Assembly (NCBI RefSeq): GCF_019457905.1
Contig: NZ_JAHZSV010000019.1
Span: forward strand, 1 to 64,000
Source: Flagellimonas abyssi
GTDB lineage: Bacteria > Bacteroidota > Bacteroidia > Flavobacteriales > Flavobacteriaceae
Reading direction: 5' to 3'
DNA length: 64,000 nt
Shown: positions 34,299-45,169 of the stretch, one piece after another
Position numbering within the stretch: position 1 is the stretch's first letter
Layout: each line of letters starts with the position of its first letter
Position numbers and translations under genes: made by a program
The notes under the pieces: generated by a model
What the model was told of the DNA's origin: nothing
What the model saw: only the letters and a program-made list of their open reading frames with translations
Database searches by the model: none

Positions 34299-37034
34299 AT
34301 GAGGCTAGCCATAGTATTGGCCGTGCTTTGTTGTTGTGAGTTGCTGTATGCACAACAAAGTACTCGAGTTACAGGACAATTGATGGAAAAGGGTTCCGAT
34401 ACTCCCATTCCCAATGCCATAATTACCTTGGAAAACACTTTAAAGGAGTTTTCTGCAGATTCCTACGGTAAATTTGAGTTCGACCTAGTGGGTAAACAAA
34501 CAGAGACACTCCATGTTTCCGCCCTGGACTTTATTCCCAAACGATTTTTGCTCCATTTGGATGGAAATCCGATTGATTTAGGGACCATTTATCTGGAAAG
34601 GGATATTGCTAGAGAACAAACCGATAATTTGATTTCACTGACGGATGGAGATCTTTCCGATGATTTTGAATCCATTTCCAGCTCCATGGGATTATTGCAA
34701 TCCACTAGGGACATATTTCTGAACCGTGCCGCTTTTGATTTTGGACAAGCCTTTTTTAAGGTGCGAGGTTATGATTCACGAAATGGCCAAGTGTTGATGA
34801 ACGGAATTCCCATGAACAAATTTTTTGATGGCAGGCCACAATGGAACAATTGGGGCGGCTTGAACGATGTGGTCCGAAATCAAGAATTCACCAACAGCCT
34901 AACGTTGAATCCGTACACCTTCGGCGCAATTCTGGGCAACACGAACATCATTACCCGACCTTCTGGTTTTCGTTCCGGCCTGCGGTTATCGTCATCTATG
35001 TCCAATCGCACCTATCGCGGTAGGTTGATGGCCACCTACAATTCCGGAGAAAAAGCAAGTGGTTTGGCCTATTCCGTATCCGCTTCGCGACGATGGGCCA
35101 AGGAAGGGTATGTAGATGGAACGCTGTATGATGCCTACTCGTTTTTTGGAGCCTTCGAGTATCAATTTGACCCTGAAAACAGCATTACGTTTACCTCCAT
35201 ATGGGCACGTAACAGACGCGGAAGCTCCTCTGCCTTAACGGAGGAAGTCTTTGATTTGATGGGAGGGCAGTACAATCCATATTGGGGCGAACAAGGTGGC
35301 AAAATCAGAAATTCAAGAGAGCGTGAGATTTTTGAGCCCTTGTTTTTGCTCAACTATGCTTTGAACAAGAAAAAGGTTAATTGGAATATTGGGGTTGCCT
35401 ATCAAACAGGAATCAATTCCAGAAGCAGGCTTGGCTATTACAATGCGCCAAATCCCGATCCAACGTATTACCGTTATTTGCCCAGTTACCACATCAACAG
35501 TTCCATTGGAGCAGATTTTATCAATGCAAACTTGGCGAAAGAAACATTTTTGAAAAACCCACAATTGGATTGGGAACAATTGTATGAAGCCAATACCAAC
35601 AATAACGATAAGGCAGCTTATTTGCTTTATGATGATGTTGCTCAGAACACGACCATTTCAGGTGCCACCAATTTGGATTATGCTTTGAATGATTTCATCA
35701 AACTTGGCTTTGGCGGAAATTACAGAGCTACAGGATCTGAAAACTATGCCGAAATACAAGATTTGTTGGGAGCTACTTATCATGAGGATATGGACACTTT
35801 TTCCAACACCTTGAATAATGTTGATGAGGAACTACAAAAGACAGAAGGCGAGAAATTCAATTACTATTATAATTTGGATGCCTCTCAAATGGAAGGGTTT
35901 GCCCAAGTGCAATTGACTTCCAACAAATGGGATGGATTTGTATCAGCTTCGTATTCCAACTTTAATGTGCAGCGCAATGGATTCTTCAAAAACGAGCGCT
36001 ATTTGGAAAATTCCTTCGGAGCAAGCGAAAAAATTATCTTTTCCAACTTGGCATATAAAGGTGGATTCACGTATTTCTTGACGGGACGACATTGGTTTAC
36101 GGCCAATGCTGCTATGGTGGAACGACCACCTATCATACAGAACATTTTTATCAACCCACGGGAAAATAACGAAACGGTTCCCGAGCTTCAAAAAGAGGTG
36201 GTCAGCAGCGTGGACATGAGCTATTTTGTGCGTCTCCCGAGCTTAACGGGACGAATCAGTGCGTTTTATACCAGGTTTCAGCATACTACCGACATTAATT
36301 TCTTTTTTGTGGATTCTGGCTTGGGTTCCGATTTTGTTCAAGAAGTAATCACAGGATTGGACAGGCTTCACAAAGGCATCGAGTTTGGTTTTGAGTACGA
36401 GGCATCATCCAGTGTAAAATTGACCGCTGCAGGAAACATTGGCCATTATGTATATGCGAGCGACCCATCTGTGCAAATCAATTTTGATGCCGCAGGCGCC
36501 GAAGAAGAACTTATTTCTCCCGAGGGAAACATAGATTTGGGCATCGCCGATCTCAAGGATTTAAAACTGGCCCAAGGGCCACAAACTGCACTTGCATTGG
36601 GGGTATCCTACCGAGCTCCCAAATATTGGTGGATAAGCGGCACTACCAATTACCTCACCAATAATTATAGTAATCTCTCCACCATTACCAGAACGTCCAG
36701 TTTTCTCATCGACCCCGAAACCAATGAACCTTTTCCCGATGCTACCGAAGAGAATGTGGCCAAATTGCTAGAGCAAAACAAACTCGACGATATCTATTTG
36801 TTGAATTTGGTCGGGGGCAAATCTTGGTTGATCGATGGAAAGTACATCAGCTTTTTCGCCAGCGTCAACAATGTGTTTGATAAGGTTTTCCGCACAGGCG
36901 GATATGAGCAGAGCAGAAACGGAAATTTTGGCCAGTTGAAACAGGACAATCAGAGTGGAACGCCCTCCTTTGCCCCAAAATATTGGTACAGTTACGGAAG
37001 AACCTATTTCTTGAATTTGGCCATCAGTTTTTAA
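34299..37034 (+). CDS. TonB-dependent receptor next to exported nuclease
   Basis: 911 residues from the ATG at 34299; earlier starts in the frame overlap the divergent gene and lack a signal peptide. Order: signal peptide ending LLYAQ, a regulatory-like domain (TRVTGQLMEKGSDTPIPNAI), the plug (FFKVRGYDSRNGQVLMNGIP; then PYTFGAILGNTNIITRP), and a barrel ending in Phe (YFLNLAISF). It belongs to a group found beside DUF5689 lipoproteins. The substrate is not known. The following lipoprotein gene starts ten bases after its stop, so they form an operon, and the divergent nuclease shares the 101-base promoter region. Confidence 0.9.
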   Translation: MRLAIVLAVLCCCELLYAQQSTRVTGQLMEKGSDTPIPNAIITLENTLKEFSADSYGKFEFDLVGKQTETLHVSALDFIPKRFLLHLDGNPIDLGTIYLERDIAREQTDNLISLTDGDLSDDFESISSSMGLLQSTRDIFLNRAAFDFGQAFFKVRGYDSRNGQVLMNGIPMNKFFDGRPQWNNWGGLNDVVRNQEFTNSLTLNPYTFGAILGNTNIITRPSGFRSGLRLSSSMSNRTYRGRLMATYNSGEKASGLAYSVSASRRWAKEGYVDGTLYDAYSFFGAFEYQFDPENSITFTSIWARNRRGSSSALTEEVFDLMGGQYNPYWGEQGGKIRNSREREIFEPLFLLNYALNKKKVNWNIGVAYQTGINSRSRLGYYNAPNPDPTYYRYLPSYHINSSIGADFINANLAKETFLKNPQLDWEQLYEANTNNNDKAAYLLYDDVAQNTTISGATNLDYALNDFIKLGFGGNYRATGSENYAEIQDLLGATYHEDMDTFSNTLNNVDEELQKTEGEKFNYYYNLDASQMEGFAQVQLTSNKWDGFVSASYSNFNVQRNGFFKNERYLENSFGASEKIIFSNLAYKGGFTYFLTGRHWFTANAAMVERPPIIQNIFINPRENNETVPELQKEVVSSVDMSYFVRLPSLTGRISAFYTRFQHTTDINFFFVDSGLGSDFVQEVITGLDRLHKGIEFGFEYEASSSVKLTAAGNIGHYVYASDPSVQINFDAAGAEEELISPEGNIDLGIADLKDLKLAQGPQTALALGVSYRAPKYWWISGTTNYLTNNYSNLSTITRTSSFLIDPETNEPFPDATEENVAKLLEQNKLDDIYLLNLVGGKSWLIDGKYISFFASVNNVFDKVFRTGGYEQSRNGNFGQLKQDNQSGTPSFAPKYWYSYGRTYFLNLAISF

Positions 37035-37044
37035 TCTACTTCTT

Positions 37045-38409
37045 ATGAAAAACGTGATTTTAAAAATTATCGGAACCTTCATTTTGATTTCCTTTTTATG
37101 TTGTGTGGATGGAAGGGATTTTGATGAAATCAAAGGAAATTGCATAACGGATATAGCGTCCAACATCACTTTTTCCGAGTTGGATTCCTTGGTGCAAGAT
37201 GATGCAGTCCAGATTCTGGATGATTTGATTTTAGAAGGTTATGTAGTCTCATCCGACCGTGCTGGGAATTTTTTCGGGGTGCTTTATCTGCAAGATGCCC
37301 TAAGCAATCCAAAATCAGGCCTTCAACTTGAAATGGATTTGAGGGAATCCCATTTGCAATTTCCAGTGGGGAGCAAAGTTTTGGTAAAGTTGAAAGACCT
37401 TTATTTGGGCAAAAAAGGAAGTAACCTTCGAATCGGGAGCGTTTTCTCTTCCTTTGGAAACCTTTCCATCGGCAGGTTGCCTTCGGGGAAGGTTTTTGAG
37501 CATCTTTTTGTGGCGTGCGATGGTGGAGGGAATCCCGACCCTGTGCTTGCAACAATATCAGAAATAGATAGTTTGCCCTCCAATATATTGGTAGAACTAC
37601 AAAATGTGGAGTTTGCGGAGGAAGCCTTGGGCGAAACCTATGCCATTTCCCAAGAAGAAACCGAACGGACCCTGCTGGATTGCGAAGAAAACGAGATTAC
37701 ACTTATAAACAGTGGTTATGCCGATTTCCAAGCCGAACCGTTGCCTGGAGCGAACGGAACGATTACTGCAATCTTAACCAAGGACGGTAAGACCCCTAAA
37801 CTCGTAATCCGAACATTGGATGATGTAAACTTTACGGAAGAGCGTTGCCCAGAGATTATCACCGAGTTCACTTCCAATCAAATTTTTATTTCAGAATTGG
37901 CAGACCCCGATAATAATGCAGGCGCTCGTTTTGTGGAGCTGTACAACTCATCTTCCGAGCCATTGGATTTAAACCTATGGACGCTACGCAGATACACCAA
38001 CGATAATACAGAAGTGAGCTCCACTATAGATTTGTCGGGTTTTATTATTGGTGCCGAGAGTACATTGGTGATTTCTCCCAACGCGGCAGAATTTGAACTT
38101 GTCTATGGCTTTGCTCCCGATTTGGGAGTATCCACCAACAGCCCTGCAGATTCCAATGGGGATGATAATTTGGAGTTGGTCGACCCCTTCGGAACCGTAA
38201 TCGATATGTTCGGGGTAATTGGAGAGGATGGCTCGGGAACCAACCATGAGTTCGAGGATGGAAGAGCGGTTCGCAATCCTGATATTTTGAAAGGTAATCC
38301 AACCTTCACCTTTGGTGAATGGATCATTTTTAATGATTCGGGAGAAGCGGGCACCACGGATTTACCCCAAAATGCCCCCGAGGATTTTACCCCAGGGGTT
38401 AGGGATTAA
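37045..38409 (+). CDS. DUF5689 and lamin-tail-domain lipoprotein
   Basis: 454 residues with a lipoprotein-type N-terminus (MKNVILKIIGTFILISFLCC, lipidated Cys19 or 20). Residues about 35-260 fit DUF5689, an OB-like domain (LILEGYVVSSDRAGNFFGVL; GSKVLVKLKDLYLGKKGSN). Residues about 280-400 form a lamin-tail domain (QIFISELADPDNNAGARFVE, then LYNSSSEPLDLNLWTL). Lamin-tail domains are often joined to nucleases and to surface proteins that bind DNA. It is co-transcribed with the TonB receptor and may be its surface-exposed binding partner, in the way SusD works with SusC; that is inference. Confidence 0.85.
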   Translation: MKNVILKIIGTFILISFLCCVDGRDFDEIKGNCITDIASNITFSELDSLVQDDAVQILDDLILEGYVVSSDRAGNFFGVLYLQDALSNPKSGLQLEMDLRESHLQFPVGSKVLVKLKDLYLGKKGSNLRIGSVFSSFGNLSIGRLPSGKVFEHLFVACDGGGNPDPVLATISEIDSLPSNILVELQNVEFAEEALGETYAISQEETERTLLDCEENEITLINSGYADFQAEPLPGANGTITAILTKDGKTPKLVIRTLDDVNFTEERCPEIITEFTSNQIFISELADPDNNAGARFVELYNSSSEPLDLNLWTLRRYTNDNTEVSSTIDLSGFIIGAESTLVISPNAAEFELVYGFAPDLGVSTNSPADSNGDDNLELVDPFGTVIDMFGVIGEDGSGTNHEFEDGRAVRNPDILKGNPTFTFGEWIIFNDSGEAGTTDLPQNAPEDFTPGVRD

Positions 38410-38413
38410 AATA

Positions 38414-38944
38414 TTAAAACGCCTTATAGCTAAACTTTTGCCCACCCACAGATGCATCGGCCATAAGACCCGCTTTCGGAAGTGCAAAAACGGCCACACC
38501 ATCCTTGTACTTGGCGTTAAAGGCTATGCCCGATTTTAAGGCAACTGCCGAAGTCTCGGCCGCAAATTGGAACTTTTCGGTCTTAAAACGTTGCAGGTCC
38601 ACATCGGTCTCGAAGAAAATTACTTCGATAATGGCCTGTCCGCCTGCCTGTAATCCAATGTTCAATTTTTTAAGGTCGGCCATTCCCACGGCATCACCGT
38701 TTTCATACACCACACCGTTACCAGATGCACCACCGATGATAAAACCACCTTTTCCAACATTGGGGAAGATTACGTAACCGGCAGAATTCTCAAAAAAGCC
38801 TTCCAAACTTGGACTTGTTTCCAGCAGTGTAGATTTTGCCTTTTCGGCGTCCGCCATTATTTTTTCATCCTTTCTGCTTTGGGCCGATATAGAAATGGCG
38901 AAAAGAAAAAGGGTCAGCATTATAACAGGTTGTATACGTTTCAT
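38414..38944 (-). CDS. SYLF (YSC84-like) domain exported protein
   Basis: 176 residues from the ATG at 38944, chosen because it begins a proper signal peptide (MKRIQPVIMLTLFLFAISIS, cut after SAQ). The SYLF domain reads SAGYVIFPNVGKGGFIIGGA, GNGVVYENGDAVG, then LNIGLQAGGQAIIEVIFFE and a late AGLMADASVGGQKF. SYLF domains bind phosphoinositides in eukaryotes; bacterial exported forms are thought to bind lipids. It is convergent with the DUF5689 gene (four bases between the stops). Confidence 0.88.
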   Translation of the reverse strand: MKRIQPVIMLTLFLFAISISAQSRKDEKIMADAEKAKSTLLETSPSLEGFFENSAGYVIFPNVGKGGFIIGGASGNGVVYENGDAVGMADLKKLNIGLQAGGQAIIEVIFFETDVDLQRFKTEKFQFAAETSAVALKSGIAFNAKYKDGVAVFALPKAGLMADASVGGQKFSYKAF

Positions 38945-38978
38945 AGTGTTTCTTTTTTTGTTACTCAAAATTAAAGAA

Positions 38979-39006
38979 AGAACCCCTTCCAATCTGGAAA
39001 GGGTTT
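38979..39006 (-). terminator. Terminator after the exported DinB gene
   Basis: AACCCCTTCC and GGAAAGGGTT pair with one mismatch around AATCT (38981-38990 and 38996-39005). On the minus strand a T-rich stretch follows. Confidence 0.65.
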
Positions 39007-39042
39007 GCCAATTATTGTTAAGGAAAGCCTATAGTTTTCACA

Positions 39043-39651
39043 TTACATTTGAGGAAAATCCTCGTCTTCCATTACCTCTTCCATTTGTAGCACGTGCCTT
39101 TCCATATGTCCTGCGATAAAAACAATGAACTGGGCGGCATCAACAGTGCCAAAAGGTAGTTTTGCATAACGGTTTCTTAGATCATCCTCGGTGGTTTCAA
39201 TATATTCCATAAGTTCTTGGCGTATGGCAAGCAACGCGCCCAAGGTCTCCTCCGTAGAACCAAACTGACCACTAGGTTCAAATGGTTCTGCAGTTTTAAC
39301 TTTTTGACTCCTATCAGCTATCATGGGCATAATTTGGTCATCTTTAAAAACAAGGGAATCTTTTAGCTCTGGTTTTGGGCCATCAGCAATACTTTTATGG
39401 AGCATTTCAACAAACATTTTTTCCGTCAATGCCAAGTGTTCCACATTTTCGGCGATGGACCACGAAGTTGGGTCGGGCTTGTAGTCGAGTTGTTCATCAG
39501 AAAGACCATCCAGTACTTGTTTCATGTGTTCTCGACTTTCCGTTAAATGTTTCATGATCCATTCTTTGTCCTTTGAGTCGATTTGAATTTCTGGATCTTT
39601 GGTAAAACCGAAAAATAGAACAATGGCTAAAGGGAAGAGTAATTTTTTCAT
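39043..39651 (-). CDS. Exported DinB-superfamily protein
   Basis: 202 residues. Residues 1-17 are a signal peptide (MKKLLFPLAIVLFFGFT). The domain reads SREHMKQVLDGLSDEQLDYK, SWSIAENVEHLALTEKMF and AAQFIVFIAGHMERHVLQME, with conserved histidines in EHLALTE and GHMERH, the likely metal ligands of the DinB four-helix bundle. Most DinB proteins are cytoplasmic, but exported ones are common in flavobacteria; the substrate is unknown. It is transcribed away from katG, with 275 bases between the two starts. Confidence 0.85.
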   Translation of the reverse strand: MKKLLFPLAIVLFFGFTKDPEIQIDSKDKEWIMKHLTESREHMKQVLDGLSDEQLDYKPDPTSWSIAENVEHLALTEKMFVEMLHKSIADGPKPELKDSLVFKDDQIMPMIADRSQKVKTAEPFEPSGQFGSTEETLGALLAIRQELMEYIETTEDDLRNRYAKLPFGTVDAAQFIVFIAGHMERHVLQMEEVMEDEDFPQM

Positions 39652-39817
39652 TTGTAATGATGTTTTTATTTTTTTATACAGTTTCTTAATAGTTAGTACT
39701 TTAAAGATAATTCAAATAGTAATATCAAATAATAAATTAACGAATGAGTAAAGAAATCCTTAAATTTAGGAAAGCATGCAGATGCGTCCAGCACAGATAT
39801 TATTCCGATGTATTAAA

Positions 39818-39853
39818 ATAGATGATGACTATTATTTAATAGTATTTTAATAT
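39818..39853 (+). promoter_or_regulatory. OxyR-like operator upstream of katG
   Basis: ATAG-N7-CTAT at 39818-39832 is a perfect OxyR half-site, followed after six bases by ATAG-N7-ATAT at 39839-39853. The known OxyR site has two such elements separated by seven bases. It lies 75-110 bases before the katG start, with a -7-like box TAATTTTA near 39883. The region 39652-39926 contains no convincing gene; a 25-codon frame at 39744-39821 is noted separately. Confidence 0.4.
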
Positions 39854-39905
39854 CGATTATCTATTGTTGTAGCAACGAATCTTATAATTTTACAATAGCT
39901 ATTAA

Positions 39906-42152
<2,247 letters not shown>

Positions 42153-42195
42153 TCCGTTCGAAGCAAAAGATAGAAAAAGAAAATTAATTGCAAAT

Positions 42196-42230
42196 GCTGC
42201 CATGGCCCACTCGGTTATGGCAGTTTTTTT
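42196..42230 (+). terminator. Terminator between katG and the ankyrin gene
   Basis: CTGCCAT / ATGGCAG (42197-42203 and 42217-42223) with a 13-base loop, then seven T. The ankyrin ATG comes 17 bases later, so partial read-through may set its level. Confidence 0.75.
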
Positions 42231-42247
42231 ATAACTTTCAATCACCT

Positions 42248-42724
42248 ATGAGCAATAAAGAAGAACTCTTCGATAATATACGACTTGGGAACTCAGAAGC
42301 TGTTGAGAACCTATTGGAAAGCAACCCCAAACTTTTGGAAAGCAAAGACCAAAGAGGCTCTACTCCACTACTGTTGGCCGCTTACTATGGACATGAGAAT
42401 GTGGTAGAGTTTCTGTTGGAAAAAGGGGCCACAGTCGATGCTTTGGATGGCTCTGGAAACACGGCCTTAATGGGAGTTTGCTTTAAAGGTTACACCGATA
42501 TAGCCAAGAAATTGATAGATGCCGGAGCCAATGTGAGTCAAAAAAATGCAATGGGAGCCACTTGTCTTATCTATGCCGTAACCTTCAACCGAAAGGATAT
42601 CGCCGAAATGCTTTTAGAACATGGTGCGGATGCTTCCATAAAAGACAATAGGGGAAAGACCGCCATGGACCTTGTTTTGGAACAAGGGAACACCGAGTTG
42701 GAAGAACTTTTAAAAAAATATTAG
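42248..42724 (+). CDS. Ankyrin-repeat protein following katG
   Basis: 158 residues from the ATG at 42248; the frame opens earlier at 42188 but that would run through the terminator stem. Four ankyrin repeats are visible, for example GSTPLLLAAYYGHENVVEFL, GNTALMGVCFKGYTDIAKKL and GATCLIYAVTFNRKDIAEML. There is no signal peptide, so it is cytoplasmic. In Pseudomonas the ankyrin protein AnkB is encoded beside the catalase gene katB and is needed for full activity (though AnkB is periplasmic), which suggests a similar supporting role here. The next gene starts directly after its stop. Confidence 0.88.
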   Translation: MSNKEELFDNIRLGNSEAVENLLESNPKLLESKDQRGSTPLLLAAYYGHENVVEFLLEKGATVDALDGSGNTALMGVCFKGYTDIAKKLIDAGANVSQKNAMGATCLIYAVTFNRKDIAEMLLEHGADASIKDNRGKTAMDLVLEQGNTELEELLKKY

Positions 42725-43501
42725 ATGTCCACCACTTTGAACCTTGCTTTGATTCAGACCGATTTGTACTGGGAGGACCCAGTGAGCAACCGAAAAATGT
42801 TTGAAGAAAAGATTGAGGGCATTTCAGACGATGTGGATTTGATTATACTTCCCGAAATGTTCACCACAGGGTTTACCATGAAGCCCGAGAAGATATTATT
42901 GTCCGAAAGCAAGGGAACACTCGATTGGATGAAAAAAATCGCCCAACAAAGCAACACGGCGCTTATGGGAAGCATTGTTTTTCAAGAAAACGGAAAGTTT
43001 TATAATAGGCTGTTTTTTGTGTCACCGGACGGAAAAGTTGAGGCCTACGATAAAAGGCATACGTTCACATTGGCAGGTGAAGATGAGGTATACGAAGCAG
43101 GCAACGAAAAACTCATTTTTGAATACAAAGGATTCAAAATTTGTCCAATGATCTGTTATGATCTTCGGTTCCCGGTTTGGTCCAGAAATGTGGAAGACTA
43201 CGATGTACTAATCTATGTGGCCAATTGGCCAAGTAAGAGAATTAATGCCTGGGATACACTGCTTAAGGCAAGGGCCATCGAGAATATGGCATACTGTGTT
43301 GGGGTAAACCGAACAGGAACCGACGGATTGGATTATGAATATCCAGGACATTCCGCGATTTACGATGTACTTGGAGAACCGTTGGCCTTTTCGCAGGATG
43401 AAGAAGTCCTGTATGCTACCTTGAACAAAGAGCATGTTACATCTACCAGAAAGCAACTACGATTTTTAGAAGACCGCGATAACTTTAGTTTGATAGGATA
43501 A
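42725..43501 (+). CDS. Nitrilase-superfamily amidase (omega-amidase type)
   Basis: 258 residues. The catalytic triad is Glu44 in LPEMFTTGF, Lys110 in YDKRHTF and Cys144 in MICYDLRFP. Overall sequence resembles YafV/Nit2-like omega-amidases, which hydrolyse 2-oxoglutaramate or 2-oxosuccinamate formed by transaminases. The ATG follows the ankyrin stop with no gap, so the genes are coupled. Its last 17 bases overlap the convergent Big_5 lipoprotein gene. Confidence 0.88.
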   Translation: MSTTLNLALIQTDLYWEDPVSNRKMFEEKIEGISDDVDLIILPEMFTTGFTMKPEKILLSESKGTLDWMKKIAQQSNTALMGSIVFQENGKFYNRLFFVSPDGKVEAYDKRHTFTLAGEDEVYEAGNEKLIFEYKGFKICPMICYDLRFPVWSRNVEDYDVLIYVANWPSKRINAWDTLLKARAIENMAYCVGVNRTGTDGLDYEYPGHSAIYDVLGEPLAFSQDEEVLYATLNKEHVTSTRKQLRFLEDRDNFSLIG

Positions 43502-45104
43502 AGGTTTCCTCCTTTTCCCAGTTCGCCCTTATTTCTATGGTTCCGGGATAGTAACTGATTTCTTCAGGCTGCCTTTTTTCAAGATAATTTCCCGTATCCA
43601 ATTTCCCGTTACCGTTTTCATCAAAAATAACACGGGCCACATAATTCCCCGGATTCAAATTGTTAAACTCGAAAGCTTGGGGTTCGGTGGCAAAAATCTC
43701 CCGTTGTACCTCACCCTTTTCATTGGTTAGCTGAACAATTACAGGGAAAGTAACGTTTCCGCTCAAAATCATTGTTAAATTACCATAATCTGCAAAGCTA
43801 CTAGTAGATAGGTTATAGGCCAAAGAATCGTTTTGGATGCCAAAGAAGTCAGTTATCGCGCCCGGTAACAACGAAAAGGAATATTTTTGGTTGGGCTCAG
43901 TTTCAAAATCAAAATCTATCTTATTGCTGATGGTATCCAGTTCGTAAGTATAGGTCGCAGGAATGGAATCGCTCACCATGAGGGATATATTGCTGGTGTC
44001 CATAGCTGCAATCGGTGTATTGGCCAAAATGCTGAAGGTATCCTCAAAATTGAATTTTCCGTTCACCGAAGCCGATAGTTTTAATGAATCCATGGGCAAG
44101 TTTCGCATCTTTACCGTGAACGTATCCAACACCTGAACCTTATCATTTCTTACCATAAAAATAATGGAATCCAAATCCGTTGGGGTAAACCAATAATTTA
44201 AGGTGTCCTTGTCCCTTTCCTTTAAGATGGTCGTACTCACCGAGTCGGGCAATGTTGTTAGGGTTTCAATAACCATGTCCCTATAATCGCCTTGATAGCC
44301 AAATATGATTTTGTTGTTCGCTGCCAAACTGGGCACAGAAGGTTTGTAGTTCAATTGCTCACGGAACAGGTTTAGTCCATAAATCGAATCGGTCGGTAGC
44401 GTGATGGTATCCTCAATAAAACCAATTTTATCCTGCCCTTGGTCGAACATATTGTTTTTGTTCACATCCTTCAATCCGAACAGGGCATACTTTCCTGCCT
44501 TTAAATTCCTGAGCTCAAAAAATGGAAGACTATCACCCGTGTTGGTGATGTATAAGGGTGGTTGTTTGTAAATAGTGGAATCTGTGTAAGCACTGTCAAT
44601 TTCATACAGCATTACACTGATAAACTCATCTGCTTTTCTGTTTATCGCATCTTTTACCGCGCCGCTCAATGTGAGGGAATCCAAATAATCCCCGGTAGAG
44701 AACACATAGCTCAAAAAACTATTGGGATTGCCTTCGTTGTTGTCCACAATACTTTGTCCAAAATTAATGGTGTAAGTCGTGTTTTCGCGGAGCGTATCCT
44801 TAATTATCACTTCAATATACCTACTTGGCCCTCCCATGGGAGATATAGTGGCCGGGTTTTTAAATGGAGGTGAAACTACCAATTGGTTTTGCACATCTTC
44901 CAGTTTGATGAGTTCATCAAAATAGAGGCGTATTTTTGTTGCCTTAAAATTCGTACTGAAGTTCTCAGGTTCCGCCCGCACCAATTTAGGAGGTGTAATA
45001 TCTTTGGGGCCACCGCTTGGGGAACCTCGTTTGGCACATTGCCAAAGGGCAAGCACCATAAAGGTGACAAAAAGAAGTCCCAACAGTTTTTTTAAGTACA
45101 CCAT
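43485..45104 (-). CDS. Ig-like (Big_5) domain lipoprotein
   Basis: 539 residues from the ATG at 45104, which starts a lipoprotein signal (MVYLKKLLGLLFVTFMVLAL then WQC, Cys23). Just after it comes GSPSGGPKDITPPKLV and the Big_5 domain FKATKIRLYFDELIKLEDVQ with YTINFGQSIVDNNEGN. The remaining 350 residues hold further beta-sandwich segments and end NYVARVIFDENGNGKLDTGN. This protein is widely conserved in Bacteroidota near ComF; it is probably an outer-membrane lipoprotein of unknown role. Confidence 0.87.
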   Translation of the reverse strand: MVYLKKLLGLLFVTFMVLALWQCAKRGSPSGGPKDITPPKLVRAEPENFSTNFKATKIRLYFDELIKLEDVQNQLVVSPPFKNPATISPMGGPSRYIEVIIKDTLRENTTYTINFGQSIVDNNEGNPNSFLSYVFSTGDYLDSLTLSGAVKDAINRKADEFISVMLYEIDSAYTDSTIYKQPPLYITNTGDSLPFFELRNLKAGKYALFGLKDVNKNNMFDQGQDKIGFIEDTITLPTDSIYGLNLFREQLNYKPSVPSLAANNKIIFGYQGDYRDMVIETLTTLPDSVSTTILKERDKDTLNYWFTPTDLDSIIFMVRNDKVQVLDTFTVKMRNLPMDSLKLSASVNGKFNFEDTFSILANTPIAAMDTSNISLMVSDSIPATYTYELDTISNKIDFDFETEPNQKYSFSLLPGAITDFFGIQNDSLAYNLSTSSFADYGNLTMILSGNVTFPVIVQLTNEKGEVQREIFATEPQAFEFNNLNPGNYVARVIFDENGNGKLDTGNYLEKRQPEEISYYPGTIEIRANWEKEETFILSN

Positions 45105-45169
45105 GCCTAAAAATAATGTGGAACAAAGAAACAACTAATTTGAAAACTTGGGCATCGCATTAATAAATT

